Both the position numbers and the translations under genes were made by a program. This document shows positions 16,768 to 23,507 of a stretch of DNA of 40,278 nt, piece after piece. The stretch's first letter is position 1. Each line of letters begins with the position of its first letter. Where the stretch lies: positions 1 to 40,278 of the IMG/VR virus record IMGVR_UViG_3300009609_000035, one strand, 5' to 3'. This stretch comes from a virus. The notes under the pieces were generated by a model. The model searched no databases. It was not told the origin of the DNA and saw only the letters and a list, made by a program, of their open reading frames with translations.

Positions 16768-17172
16768 ATGAAAAAATTAGCATTGTTATTCGTCGCAGCC
16801 GCAATCCTGATCGTGCAGGCTGCTCCCATCAAATCCAACCGCTCGCCTCACAAGAGAACGCAGACGGTTCAAACCCAAACAGTCATTCAGTTGACCTTTG
16901 TGAATGACACCCCGTTCAACGTCTCGGCGCAATACGGATTGGAATTTGTCATCCCTCCGGGGATCAACAAGTATCAATTCCTTTTCAATCCGAATACGAT
17001 TTTGGTGTTTGGAATCTTTCAGGGAGATGACAAACCCCACTACGGTTACGGATCAATTTATCCAGATCAGATGACAGGGAACAACCAGGTGGTTGTTTAT
17101 CATAGTGGGACTGACAGTTATCACATCCAATTTGATAACTACTTCAACGCACCGTTTGAAGTGCTGCCTTAA
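16768..17172 (+). CDS. secreted or periplasmic protein of unknown function
   Basis: The 134-residue product begins MKKLALLFVAAAILIVQAA, a standard signal peptide likely cut after VQA or QAA. The mature part has a basic linker (SNRSPHKR), a Thr/Gln run (TQTVQTQTVIQLTF) and then beta strands rich in aromatic residues (VIPPGINKYQFLFNP, YGYGSIYPDQMTG). It has no Cys pairs or known catalytic motif. An alternative start 6 bases upstream (16762) adds only MS. It is last in the rightward block and meets the leftward block head-on: TTAA at 17169-17172 contains both stop codons. Possible roles are an exclusion or receptor-modifying protein, but this is a guess. Confidence 0.6.
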   Translation: MKKLALLFVAAAILIVQAAPIKSNRSPHKRTQTVQTQTVIQLTFVNDTPFNVSAQYGLEFVIPPGINKYQFLFNPNTILVFGIFQGDDKPHYGYGSIYPDQMTGNNQVVVYHSGTDSYHIQFDNYFNAPFEVLP

Positions 17173-17741
17173 ATTTCAATAATCTTTCCAGTGGCCAGAT
17201 TGTTATTGTGTGTAACAAAGATAATTTGCAGGCCCATATCTTTGGACAACTGCTCCAGCATCGACCGCACGTTGTCCTGATAGTGTGCGCTCACAAACTT
17301 AAAGGGCTCATCCATCACCACCACCTTGCTTAGGCGAGGTCGGTGCAGGACTAGACAAGCAATCCTCAGTGCAAAGGCTGCTACATCGACCACCCCCCCT
17401 CCAGAAGCGGTTAGAGGATCGACATTGAGATCACCACGAAGGAATCGGAGGTGGGCTTCGGTGCGTCCTCGCTTGCGTTCAAACTCGATGTGGAACTGGT
17501 AGGGATCGTCTTCGAATACGGTGCTCAGACAGGACGACACCACCTCTGAAATCTTCTTGTGGGCTCGCTGCTGGACTGCCTGGGCCAAGTGCTGGAGGAT
17601 CTCTTGAGCGTCCTGGGTCCGCTTGAGGGTATTCTCAGCCTTGATCAATTCCTTCTCCTCCCTTTTTATGGATTCTTTCAGAGAGTTGAGTCGGAAGGAC
17701 AACTCGTGGATGTATGAATCTTCGAAGGCAAAGTCGATCAT
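17169..17741 (-). CDS. C-terminal half of a split SbcC/Rad50-like ATPase
   Basis: The 190-residue protein contains only the second lobe of an SMC/Rad50-type ATPase. Residues 1-65 are a coiled-coil arm, then come the ABC signature TASGGGVVDVAAFALRIA (111-128), Walker B with catalytic Glu VVVMDEPF (140-147), and the switch His in IFVTHN (His178). There is no Walker A. That motif sits in the protein at 20583-21638, so the two must pair to make an ATP site. It is last in the leftward operon. Similar stand-alone C-halves are known beside phage SbcCD-like genes. Confidence 0.8.
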   Translation of the reverse strand: MIDFAFEDSYIHELSFRLNSLKESIKREEKELIKAENTLKRTQDAQEILQHLAQAVQQRAHKKISEVVSSCLSTVFEDDPYQFHIEFERKRGRTEAHLRFLRGDLNVDPLTASGGGVVDVAAFALRIACLVLHRPRLSKVVVMDEPFKFVSAHYQDNVRSMLEQLSKDMGLQIIFVTHNNNLATGKIIEI

Positions 17742-17786
17742 ATCCGCACTGTCATGTTTTGAGAGGCATCCTCGATTCCCTGGGTG

Positions 17787-18041
17787 CTACGAATCATCGG
17801 TTTTCCATTTCTTTTCGTATTCCCGCATCGCCTTATCGAATTCCTTCTCAGCTTTGTCTTTTTTCGACTGCAAGTCTTCGAGCAGTGCCTTTGCTTCCTT
17901 AAGGGTCTTGCAGTCGTATTCATTCTTGAGTTGAATAATGAGCTGCTCGTAGGCACCTTTCGCCCGCTGTGCTTCGGACTTGGCTGAGTCAACATCCTTC
18001 TTCAGTCGGCGATACAGTTCTTCTGAAACTATTTCTGACAT
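17787..18041 (-). CDS. small coiled-coil protein
   Basis: The 84 residues are almost wholly helical and charged, with heptad-like spacing from RRLKKDVDSAKSEAQRAKGA to AEKEFDKAMREYEKKW. A single Cys lies at the centre (YDCKTL). It is located just before the C-half of the split SbcC/Rad50, so it could supply or contact the missing coiled-coil arm. This is inference from position and composition. It overlaps the upstream gene by 13 bases. Confidence 0.6.
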   Translation of the reverse strand: MSEIVSEELYRRLKKDVDSAKSEAQRAKGAYEQLIIQLKNEYDCKTLKEAKALLEDLQSKKDKAEKEFDKAMREYEKKWKTDDS

Positions 18042-18403
18042 ATTTTAATAATGTCTTCCAATGTTGTTACGAGAATCCAAACACGCTTCCTTAGGACGTT
18101 CCGTTCCGTCTCAACTTCTTTGTGGTGACGGACAAACTCTTGGAAGTTGTCAAGCAAGTCATCGGACATCGTGCTTTTGCCGTCGTTGAATTCGTTCTTA
18201 ATTCCTGATTCAATAGCTGCTAGGGTTTGTTTCAACCTCGAAACTCTGTCAGCTTCAGTGGCGTCTTCCTGAATCCGTTTTATTAGTTGTTCGACATCAT
18301 GTCCAGGTGGTTGAGACCCGTCTGATCCCGGAGGTCGCCAACCCAACATCGAGTTGGCGACAGTCTCTCCAACTTCATTCAACCATTCGGCAGCGGGCTT
18401 CAT
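18029..18403 (-). CDS. helical protein of unknown function
   Basis: A 124-residue, soluble and mainly helical protein. It opens MKPAAEWLNEVGETVANSM, has a Gly/Pro-rich loop (PPGSDGSQPPG, about residues 24-34), then long amphipathic helices ending VWILVTTLEDIIKICQK. I do not recognise a family. ATGA overlap with the upstream gene and 13-base overlap with the next place it firmly in the operon. Confidence 0.6.
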   Translation of the reverse strand: MKPAAEWLNEVGETVANSMLGWRPPGSDGSQPPGHDVEQLIKRIQEDATEADRVSRLKQTLAAIESGIKNEFNDGKSTMSDDLLDNFQEFVRHHKEVETERNVLRKRVWILVTTLEDIIKICQK

Positions 18404-18648
18404 ATTTTCCTAAAACATCTTTGGAATTCCTCATCAGGCATGAGGGTTGTTTGCAAACTGTCCACGGCACAGATGGCCCACTCACCCGTTCTGGCTTTCA
18501 CACCCGAGGCCGCTCTCCACACATCTTTATCTTCAGTCGGTGTGAAGATATTCGCGACCCACTTCGGGATGTATTCCGCTTCAGGATCAAACTGCCACGC
18601 TGCCACGTTGATGTGAGTGCCAAAAGTTGCTTGGTGGGTAGCAATCAT
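18400..18648 (-). CDS. small conserved-type phage protein
   Basis: An 82-residue protein with a mixed pattern: FGTHINVAAWQFDPEAEYIP, a middle charged turn, and the ending WAICAVDSLQTTLMPDEEFQRCF. The last segment, Ala-Val-Asp followed by a short acidic helix, resembles small proteins commonly found in phage accessory operons, but no function is known. It is coupled at both ends by 4-base overlaps. Confidence 0.6.
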   Translation of the reverse strand: MIATHQATFGTHINVAAWQFDPEAEYIPKWVANIFTPTEDKDVWRAASGVKARTGEWAICAVDSLQTTLMPDEEFQRCFRKI

Positions 18649-18722
18649 CGTTCTATTATTAGATTTACAACAATCAATGTTATAAAACAGCCAATAAACA
18701 TTCCAAATACCAAATCACTCAT
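18645..18722 (-). CDS. 25-residue single-helix membrane peptide
   Basis: The reading frame encodes MSDLVFGMFIGCFITLIVVN followed by LIIER: one uninterrupted hydrophobic helix with charged ends. It exactly fills the gap between two genes. Its ATG overlaps the upstream stop (ATGA at 18719-18722) and its TGA overlaps the downstream ATG (18645-18648). This double coupling, the same as between its neighbours, is strong support that it is translated. The role is unknown. Tiny phage membrane peptides can act in lysis control or exclusion. Confidence 0.65.
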   Translation of the reverse strand: MSDLVFGMFIGCFITLIVVNLIIER

Positions 18723-18940
18723 GTTTTGAACCCCGGTGGCTGTTTCGGTTCCTGGATCAGTTCCAGCTCAAAGTCGGAATGCCACTTTTCACCTAAATCA
18801 TGAGCCCATGTGACTAAATAAAAAGTCGTGCCCCTGCGAATGCAGATCCCAGTGATGATCCCTTGCTGGTCACCGACAGCAAATTTCACCTTCTGTCCGA
18901 TTGAAAAGTTAATCAGTTGCTTCCAGACTTCTTCAGTCAT
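18719..18940 (-). CDS. small SH3-like beta protein of unknown function
   Basis: The 73-residue protein is beta-rich: LINFSIGQKVKFAVGDQQGI, ITGICIRRGTTFYLVTW, then EKWHSDFELELIQEP. The strand order around a VGDQQGIITGI turn resembles small SH3-like barrels found in phage accessory genes, a fold-level guess only. Coupled by ATGA to the genes on both sides. Confidence 0.55.
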   Translation of the reverse strand: MTEEVWKQLINFSIGQKVKFAVGDQQGIITGICIRRGTTFYLVTWAHDLGEKWHSDFELELIQEPKQPPGFKT

Positions 18941-19125
18941 AGTGGTTGATACTTAAAAGTCAAAGTTGCTGGAACTAAATCTGGTGTGACTTGTTTATGG
19001 TAGACGTGCAAAAGGGTGGGATACCTCTCACCTATATGCCCTATGTCAAACATGAAAGGAAGCCCATGCGAGCCAATGCTGACATAGACTTTCATCTTCC
19101 TTACCCGTTTAGCTTTGTTCTTCAT
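18937..19125 (-). CDS. small basic protein of unknown function
   Basis: 62 residues with a basic start (MKNKAKRVRKMKVYVSIGSH) and an aromatic/His-rich end (LLHVYHKQVTPDLVPATLTF). The ATG at 19125 overlaps the nuclease stop. A second ATG 30 bases in (MKVYVSIGSH) is possible, but the overlap favours the first. No family recognised. Confidence 0.5.
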   Translation of the reverse strand: MKNKAKRVRKMKVYVSIGSHGLPFMFDIGHIGERYPTLLHVYHKQVTPDLVPATLTFKYQPL

Positions 19126-20027
19126 TTTATCGCCTCCAATATTATCTGTTTTGTTTCCTCGTCCATGTCGGCTTTGCGCAGATGGTTTTCCACTGCCTCA
19201 CGGAAGTTCAGCCCGTGCTCGCCCAGTTCTTGAAGTTGCTCAATAAAGGCTTGCATATCAATAGGCACGTTCTTGCGTTCCTCTGGCTTCTCGTGGAACA
19301 CATCCCCTGAAGTGTCCAGCTCTTTCCTTTTAATGGAACCATCACTGTAGATAAATCCAACAGAAGGTTTATATTTGATTTCATCAGACTTGCGTCGAAT
19401 AAAAGTCCCACAGTTCAGAACAGTCGTCCCTGTCTTAAGGTTTTTTAAGAAGCCTTCATGGTTGTCCCCAAACACCGCAACACCATAATCTTTCAGAGGC
19501 TTCATAAATTCGACTAGGCGTGCTTCTGCTGGCGCACCAGGATAGCCAGATTTTACTGTCCAACAGTATTGGTGAATGAGGGCAATCTGAGGAGCATTTT
19601 TCCGACGTGCTCGGGGTGGTGTGATCTTTTCGTTCCAACCAAAGCCATAAACAGACATTTCATGCACTGTAAACGGACAATTAGGAGTCAGGTTTAGGAT
19701 CCTACCTGTTTCCACCAGCACACCGTAACCGCTGCGGTGCATATGGTCCATCCGATGGTTTGGAAGGTCATGCTGTCCAGCCACACAGAGGCACCTTTCA
19801 GGGAGGTGTTCCAAGGCAAAGTTAATTAGTTCTGGTGGTGGATTCCACTTATCAAAAATATCACCAGCAATCAGGACAGGGAATTTGGGATGCGGGCAAA
19901 GATCCCTTACCTGTTGCAGGTATCCAGCCTGCACGTCCAACCAGTCCTTGTCAGCACGGCAAGCGGGAGCAGTCAAAGACAGGTGCAAGTCCGCTATTGC
20001 TATTGCTATAGGAGACGGTGCTTTCAC
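19122..20027 (-). CDS. SbcD/Mre11-like nuclease
   Basis: The 301-residue protein has the calcineurin-like phosphoesterase motifs of Mre11/SbcD in order: IADLHLSL near the N-terminus, GDIFDKW, GQHDLPNH, LIHQYCW and VFGDNHEGF. These residues bind two metal ions that cleave DNA. The third motif has Gln where classical Mre11 has Asn (GNHD). Start: GTG 20027 is chosen. It overlaps the stop of the upstream repeat ORF as GTGA and has GAGG 8 bases upstream. A longer in-frame version (to ATG 20195) would add 56 residues of Val alternating with Glu/Arg/Val/Met/Gly encoded by the hexamer repeat, which is unlikely in this enzyme. It should partner the split SbcC halves. Confidence 0.8.
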   Translation of the reverse strand: MKAPSPIAIAIADLHLSLTAPACRADKDWLDVQAGYLQQVRDLCPHPKFPVLIAGDIFDKWNPPPELINFALEHLPERCLCVAGQHDLPNHRMDHMHRSGYGVLVETGRILNLTPNCPFTVHEMSVYGFGWNEKITPPRARRKNAPQIALIHQYCWTVKSGYPGAPAEARLVEFMKPLKDYGVAVFGDNHEGFLKNLKTGTTVLNCGTFIRRKSDEIKYKPSVGFIYSDGSIKRKELDTSGDVFHEKPEERKNVPIDMQAFIEQLQELGEHGLNFREAVENHLRKADMDEETKQIILEAIK

Positions 20028-20227
20028 GACCTCGACCTCGACCCTGACCCTGACCACGACCCTGACCTCGACCCTGACCTCGACCATGACCTCGACTTCG
20101 ACCTCGACCCTGACCTCGACTTCGACCACGACCCTGACCTCGACCATGACCCTGACTTCGACCCCGACTTCGACTTCGACCTCAACCCCGACCATTCAAA
20201 CCCAATTTGTAGAATAACAGCGTTCAT
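20024..20227 (-). CDS. 67-residue Ser-Arg/Lys/Gly/Trp dipeptide-repeat protein
   Basis: The ORF begins at ATG 20227, directly after the TAG of the upstream gene, with MNAVILQIGFEWSGL. It then consists of Ser alternating with Arg, Lys, Gly or Trp to the end. Its TGA overlaps the SbcD GTG (GTGA, 20024-20027), the coupling style of this operon. It resembles an RS-domain, disordered and highly basic, which could bind nucleic acid. The G/A variation at the first base of each GAC-type unit (on -) is silent in this frame and would change residues in the Val frame. Function is unknown. Confidence 0.5.
   Translation of the reverse strand: MNAVILQIGFEWSGLRSKSKSGSKSGSWSRSGSWSKSRSGSRSKSRSWSRSGSRSGSWSGSGSRSRS
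20028..20195 (-). repeat. 28-unit hexanucleotide tandem repeat (NNGGTC on -)
   Basis: On + the units are GAC followed by CTC, CCT, TTC, CAC, CAT or CCC (one unit begins AAC). Twenty-eight uninterrupted 6-base units fit 20028-20195. Length changes would keep all frames. On - the units look like GAGG ribosome sites, and several contain ATG or GTG (ATG at 20087, 20147, 20195; GTG at 20057, 20129). Confidence 0.9.
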
Positions 20228-20575
20228 CTATTTCTGAGAGCGGGGGAGTTTACAATCAAAGATAACAGCATCAATTATTGAATCACGCCCAATCACGACT
20301 TTACTGTCGTCAGGATATGGCTCGACTTCATTGAACTTGCCTTCGGACACTGCTTGGGCAAAACGCCCGTCATCGGCAATCCACGCAGCATCTTCAAGGA
20401 CGAGTTCCTGCGGATAGACTGCAACCAGTCTTCCTGTGAAGTGGTGTGTCACCGTCCGAATGAAGTAGCCCTTTCCGATTTGATAAGGATGACTTGAAGT
20501 TGACTGGTTTTGATTCCCAAACAAGGCAGCGATTTCCCGTGCTTCTTTGATTGTTAGTTCTTCGACGTTCTTCAT
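20228..20575 (-). CDS. conserved-type phage protein of unknown function
   Basis: 115 residues starting at ATG 20575, which has an AGATAATA element 5 bases upstream. The longer frame to 20731 lies inside the SbcC N-half gene and is rejected. The sequence LTIKEAREIAALFG, then PYQIGKGYFIRTVTHHFTGR, LVLEDAAWIADDGRFAQAV and a C-terminal VIGRDSIIDAV matches a small protein seen in many phage genomes whose function is not known. It sits between the split SbcC N-half and the repeat ORF. Confidence 0.7.
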   Translation of the reverse strand: MKNVEELTIKEAREIAALFGNQNQSTSSHPYQIGKGYFIRTVTHHFTGRLVAVYPQELVLEDAAWIADDGRFAQAVSEGKFNEVEPYPDDSKVVIGRDSIIDAVIFDCKLPRSQK

Positions 20576-20580
20576 ACTTT

Positions 20581-20588
20581 TATTATCT
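20581..20588 (-). promoter_or_regulatory. AGATAATA element between SbcC N-half and the next gene
   Basis: The 8-mer begins in the stop region of the SbcC N-half and ends 5 bases before ATG 20575. Confidence 0.4.
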
Positions 20589-21638
20589 AATTGGGTTGTG
20601 ACATAAAGGACAGAGTTTTCCCTTCGTGTTTTTCTCAAACATTTTCTCAGCATGTTCCAGCGCAGTGCCAGCAGTTTCAATTCGTGTGAATCGTTCACTC
20701 GCTTGTTCAATGATCTGTTCCAGCCCTTCAATTTGCAGATCGAGATCGTGCCAAATGTTAAACGATTTTTCTACTGAGGAGAAATCTGGCGGAGGTCGAG
20801 AAGCCTTTTCCCGCTCACTGAGATCGATGAGAACTGACTCAAGAGCAGTCGTGGCCTGTTGAGTATCAAGGGCGAGTCGTAGTCGAGTGAGAACATCCTC
20901 GCCATCTGCGCCCTTCTCTCCCAGTAGACTCGCTTGCTGACGAAGCTGATTTGCGTTCCTTCCGAGTGTGACCAGTTGATTGCAAGTTTCTTCGGCATTT
21001 AGAAATCTTTCGTTCGCTGCCTTTAATTTTTTAAACTCTTCGATCCGATCCTGCTGTGGCTTCAGTTGCTCGTATTCCTTCTTTACCTCTTCGAGACGTT
21101 CATGGCAAAGGGTCTTTCTTTCCTGGGCTTGTCGGACGGCCGAGGAAATATTCGAGAGAGTTGTATCGATGACGGAGAGATCCACCACGGCATTGAGACG
21201 ACGCGAGACTTCGCCGGCTGTTTCGTTAAACCAAAAAGGAGAGTCGTGCTGGGACTGGAAATTGATTTCGTTGACGTTGAGCAGTTTGACGATGTCTTGT
21301 GGCACCCCTTGCCCGAATGCTTTGAGTTCCTCTCCGTTCAGTTCGTAGGTGTTGAGACCCGAGGTCCCTTTGATACGGGTGATGTCGTGGGAAAGATGAT
21401 TGTCTCCAGTCTCCTTGGCAGTTTGGCAGACAGTCAGAATGACTTTCGTTTTCTTGGCACCCTCCCGAATGAATTCGTCGCCTCCGAGATCGTTCAAACA
21501 CACCCAGCGAAGTGCCCGCAGGATCGAAGACTTGCCTGCATCGGTGGGACCCTTCAGACTGGTAATCGTTTTGGAGAAATCGATGGTGATCTCCTCGTGC
21601 CCTTGGAAATCAACCAGTTTTATCGCGACCAATCGCAT
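20583..21638 (-). CDS. N-terminal half of a split SbcC/Rad50-like ATPase ending at a zinc hook
   Basis: The 351-residue protein begins MRLVAIKLVDFQGHEEITID and has Walker A GPTDAGKSS (30-38), a Q-loop region NEINFQSQHDSPFWF (about 123-137) and then coiled coil from about residue 160. It stops right after CPLC (Cys343, Cys346), the CxxC of a Rad50 zinc hook. In full-length SbcC/Rad50 the hook is in the middle, followed by the return coil and the second ATPase lobe. Here that second half is a separate gene at 17169-17741. The break at the hook apex keeps each half structurally meaningful. First gene of the leftward operon. Confidence 0.85.
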   Translation of the reverse strand: MRLVAIKLVDFQGHEEITIDFSKTITSLKGPTDAGKSSILRALRWVCLNDLGGDEFIREGAKKTKVILTVCQTAKETGDNHLSHDITRIKGTSGLNTYELNGEELKAFGQGVPQDIVKLLNVNEINFQSQHDSPFWFNETAGEVSRRLNAVVDLSVIDTTLSNISSAVRQAQERKTLCHERLEEVKKEYEQLKPQQDRIEEFKKLKAANERFLNAEETCNQLVTLGRNANQLRQQASLLGEKGADGEDVLTRLRLALDTQQATTALESVLIDLSEREKASRPPPDFSSVEKSFNIWHDLDLQIEGLEQIIEQASERFTRIETAGTALEHAEKMFEKNTKGKLCPLCHNPIR

Positions 21639-21644
21639 TGCCCT

Positions 21645-21652
21645 TATTATCT
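21645..21652 (-). promoter_or_regulatory. AGATAATA element before the SbcC N-half
   Basis: This is the first element of the leftward operon, 6 bases before ATG 21638. No convincing -35 hexamer lies 16-18 bases upstream on -. It faces away from the rightward promoter at 21700. Confidence 0.45.
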
Positions 21653-21699
21653 CGAAATCATGGGCAAATCACATCATAAAAGAAATTCAAAGAAAGTTC

Positions 21700-21727
21700 T
21701 TGCACTCTCTGAATAAATTAGTAAAGT
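21700..21727 (+). promoter_or_regulatory. rightward promoter TTGCAC-N16-TAAAGT
   Basis: The divergent intergenic region holds TTGCAC (21700-21705) and TAAAGT (21722-21727). The flanking bases (AGTTCTTGCACT...TGAATAnATT...GTAAA) recur almost identically at 27909-27940. The ATG at 21735 is 7 bases after the -10, so the transcript may be leaderless. Confidence 0.6.
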
Positions 21728-21734
21728 TGTGGAC

Positions 21735-22091
21735 ATGAAGAAAAACCAAATAATGAAAAACCAAACCAAACCAAAGCACCCCTTATCGGACATCAACCCC
21801 GGAGGGTTGATAATGGTCAATCCGTGGATGGCAATTCCATCCGACGAGGCAGAAGCCAACGTGAAGGCTGCTCAAGACGCTGGCGACATGGAGGTGATCG
21901 CTCTGTCCTATGAGACCATTGCTGCCGCTCCTGATCTGTTCAAAGAACTTGATGCAATTCTAGCAGCACTGGAAGCTGGCGAAACAGTTACAATCGAACC
22001 CGGCAGTGTCAAAGCACATGCAATCGGAACAGCAGTTGGAAAAGCCAACGGGACTGTCACCACCCTCACGCAACTCAACAAAACAAAGTAA
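21735..22091 (+). CDS. unknown early protein
   Basis: 118 residues from ATG 21735 (GTG 21729 would add two). The N-terminus is basic and low-complexity (MKKNQIMKNQTKPKHPLSDI), then PGGLIMVNPWMAIPSDEAEA, an Ala/Glu-rich helical section (ALSYETIAAAPDLFKELDAI) and a Thr-rich end. No family recognised. It is the first gene behind the strong-looking rightward promoter, so it is probably among the first made after infection. The stop shares a base with the next start. Confidence 0.55.
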   Translation: MKKNQIMKNQTKPKHPLSDINPGGLIMVNPWMAIPSDEAEANVKAAQDAGDMEVIALSYETIAAAPDLFKELDAILAALEAGETVTIEPGSVKAHAIGTAVGKANGTVTTLTQLNKTK

Positions 22092-22360
22092 TGGACCGAG
22101 ATAAATTACTCAAAACCGTCCGTGAACTATTCAAGGACAAACCGTCCATCATCGTTCGTGAGCAGGCATTCCTTGGATCGGGTGGTGCTCGCAGTGACTT
22201 TGAATCACTTGTTGTGCCCCCGAGTCACATCGTTGTGGTTGTTGAAGACCACCCCGATCTTGCGACAGCCACAGGTTGGGTTTCGTTACAATTGTCTAAG
22301 AGCAAAATCCCATTCAAACAAACCTACGAACACGGGTGGATTGTGTTCGTCTTAACTTAA
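22091..22360 (+). CDS. unknown small protein
   Basis: 89 residues. LLKTVRELFKDKPSIIVREQ is a likely helix followed by strands SHIVVVVEDH and the closing YEHGWIVFVLT. Compact alpha/beta protein with no Cys pair, membrane helix or recognisable catalytic motif. It overlaps the previous gene by one base (TAATG) and is therefore in the same transcript. Confidence 0.55.
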   Translation: MDRDKLLKTVRELFKDKPSIIVREQAFLGSGGARSDFESLVVPPSHIVVVVEDHPDLATATGWVSLQLSKSKIPFKQTYEHGWIVFVLT

Positions 22361-22362
22361 AC

Positions 22363-22390
22363 TTGCACCGATCAAATAAACACTTAGAGT
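22363..22390 (+). promoter_or_regulatory. possible promoter before the sigma-like gene
   Basis: TTGCAC (22363-22368), 16 bases, TAGAGT (22385-22390), sharing the AAATAAA middle with the promoter at 21700. It is weaker and lies about 38 bases before ATG 22429. Confidence 0.35.
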
Positions 22391-22428
22391 AACCACGTTC
22401 GAAAAACCATAGGAAAGTAATAAAACAT

Positions 22429-22968
22429 ATGAACCGAAAAATGCCGATTGATCCCAACGAAGTGTTCCCCCAGGTCGAAAACATGCTCTACTCCCTCGCG
22501 TGGAGCACAGCCAAAAAGTATCCAGTCACTTTTGAAGAAGCGAGGTCCGAGGCTTACTTCGCCTTCATGAAAGCCTGCACGGAATACAGCAGGGCCAAAT
22601 CCAAAGGCGGGAAGTTCTCTTCCTGGTGCTACTTCAAAACCTGGACCCATTTGAAGACGTGGATCACCAAGCGAACGAACGACCGACTTGTGTTCATGGA
22701 AAACAACGACCGTGAAGATACCATGGCCATTGCAGCGCCTGCGACGGTTTCTTCTCATATTGAATTGGTGGAGGACCTGTCCGAAGATGCTCGTGAGATG
22801 GTCAACATGCTTGTCGAGACCCCCGCAGAATTGTTGGGGTTGTCAATGTCCCCCAAACGATTCATGAAAAAAGTGAAAGAATATCTCGTGCGGCAGGGAC
22901 GGAAGCCCTCGCAGGTGGAGCGGGCACACGAAGAACTTCGTGTTCGTTTTCAGGAAGCTTGGGCTTAA
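22429..22968 (+). CDS. putative RNA polymerase sigma-like factor
   Basis: The 179-residue protein has a sigma-70 region-2-like core: VENMLYSLAWSTAKKYPVTF, EEARSEAYFAFMKACTEYSR and GKFSSWCYFKTWTHLKTWIT, with the aromatic/basic helix that in sigma factors contacts core polymerase and opens the -10 DNA. The C-terminal part (PAELLGLSMSPKRFMKKVKE) is helical and basic but is not a clear region 4. A factor with only region 2 would be expected to read mainly -10-type elements, which fits the AGATAATA motif in this window (inference). It could also be a sigma-like DNA-binding protein without transcription activity. Confidence 0.6.
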   Translation: MNRKMPIDPNEVFPQVENMLYSLAWSTAKKYPVTFEEARSEAYFAFMKACTEYSRAKSKGGKFSSWCYFKTWTHLKTWITKRTNDRLVFMENNDREDTMAIAAPATVSSHIELVEDLSEDAREMVNMLVETPAELLGLSMSPKRFMKKVKEYLVRQGRKPSQVERAHEELRVRFQEAWA

Positions 22969-22985
22969 TAAAAATAGAAACAATT

Positions 22986-23123
22986 ATGGAGTCCACTGAT
23001 GCTCACTATGGCGTAGGCTGTTGCTCTGGTGGAAACGCCAGTTCCGGCGAATCTGCGAACCCGCGAGCTAGAGAGAACGAAGCGTCCAAAGTTTCGTCGT
23101 GGACTTCCATTCGTAATATATGA
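22986..23123 (+). CDS. possible 45-residue small protein
   Basis: The frame from ATG 22986 gives MESTDAHYGVGCCSGGNASS and then a charged region ending SWTSIRNI. Its TGA overlaps the next ATG (ATGA, 23120-23123). It fills a 150-base gap with no other gene. There is no clear ribosome site, and the composition (Ser, Gly, Cys-Cys) is not diagnostic. Confidence 0.4.
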   Translation: MESTDAHYGVGCCSGGNASSGESANPRARENEASKVSSWTSIRNI

Positions 23124-23503
23124 ACTGTCGTTACTGCAATAAGCTAATCCCTGAAGGATGCGAGGTCGCCACCTACGCCTACTGGGACACACGCCCTGTC
23201 GAAACACGTCAGAAGTTCTGGTGCCATCCCGAATGCAAGGACGTTGGCATAAAGCAGGAAGCGTTCGACTGCCAGCAGATAGACGCGGATTGTAATGACT
23301 GTGGTCATTTCAAACGTGGCGAAGTCGAGAAACGTTGGCTGTCCTGCATGGCGGACGGAAAGCCATCAGTGCGACTCGTGAACATGGGATTCATTCATGG
23401 TCATTGTCTGAAATTTGACCGGGCTACGATTGCCCAGCCGAACAAGTGGACCGGGATGGAGTGCTTTGAGCATCGTAGGACTGTTGTTAGAACTTTGAAT
23501 TGA
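23120..23503 (+). CDS. Cys-rich zinc-binding-type protein
   Basis: 127 residues with three Cys clusters: CRYCNKLI (residues 3-6), a FWCHPEC segment, and DCNDCGHFKRGE followed by WLSCMADGK and GHCLKF. These could bind one or two zinc ions. Such multi-cluster small proteins are frequent in phage replication regions with unknown roles. Start ATG 23120. The next gene follows after 4 bases. Confidence 0.6.
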   Translation: MNCRYCNKLIPEGCEVATYAYWDTRPVETRQKFWCHPECKDVGIKQEAFDCQQIDADCNDCGHFKRGEVEKRWLSCMADGKPSVRLVNMGFIHGHCLKFDRATIAQPNKWTGMECFEHRRTVVRTLN

Positions 23504-23507
23504 TTAA

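Noticed and set aside
17738-17795. 19-residue ORF MIRSTQGIEDASQNMTVRI overlapping the SbcC C-half start
   Set aside because: It ends in an ATGA overlap but has no ribosome site or recognisable character, and lies in a short spacer. Too weak to list.
20028-20195. N-terminal Val-Glu/Arg repeat extension of SbcD
   Set aside because: The GTG at 20027 gives a normal-length enzyme, has a GAGG site and overlaps an upstream stop. The repeat extension has no counterpart in the family.
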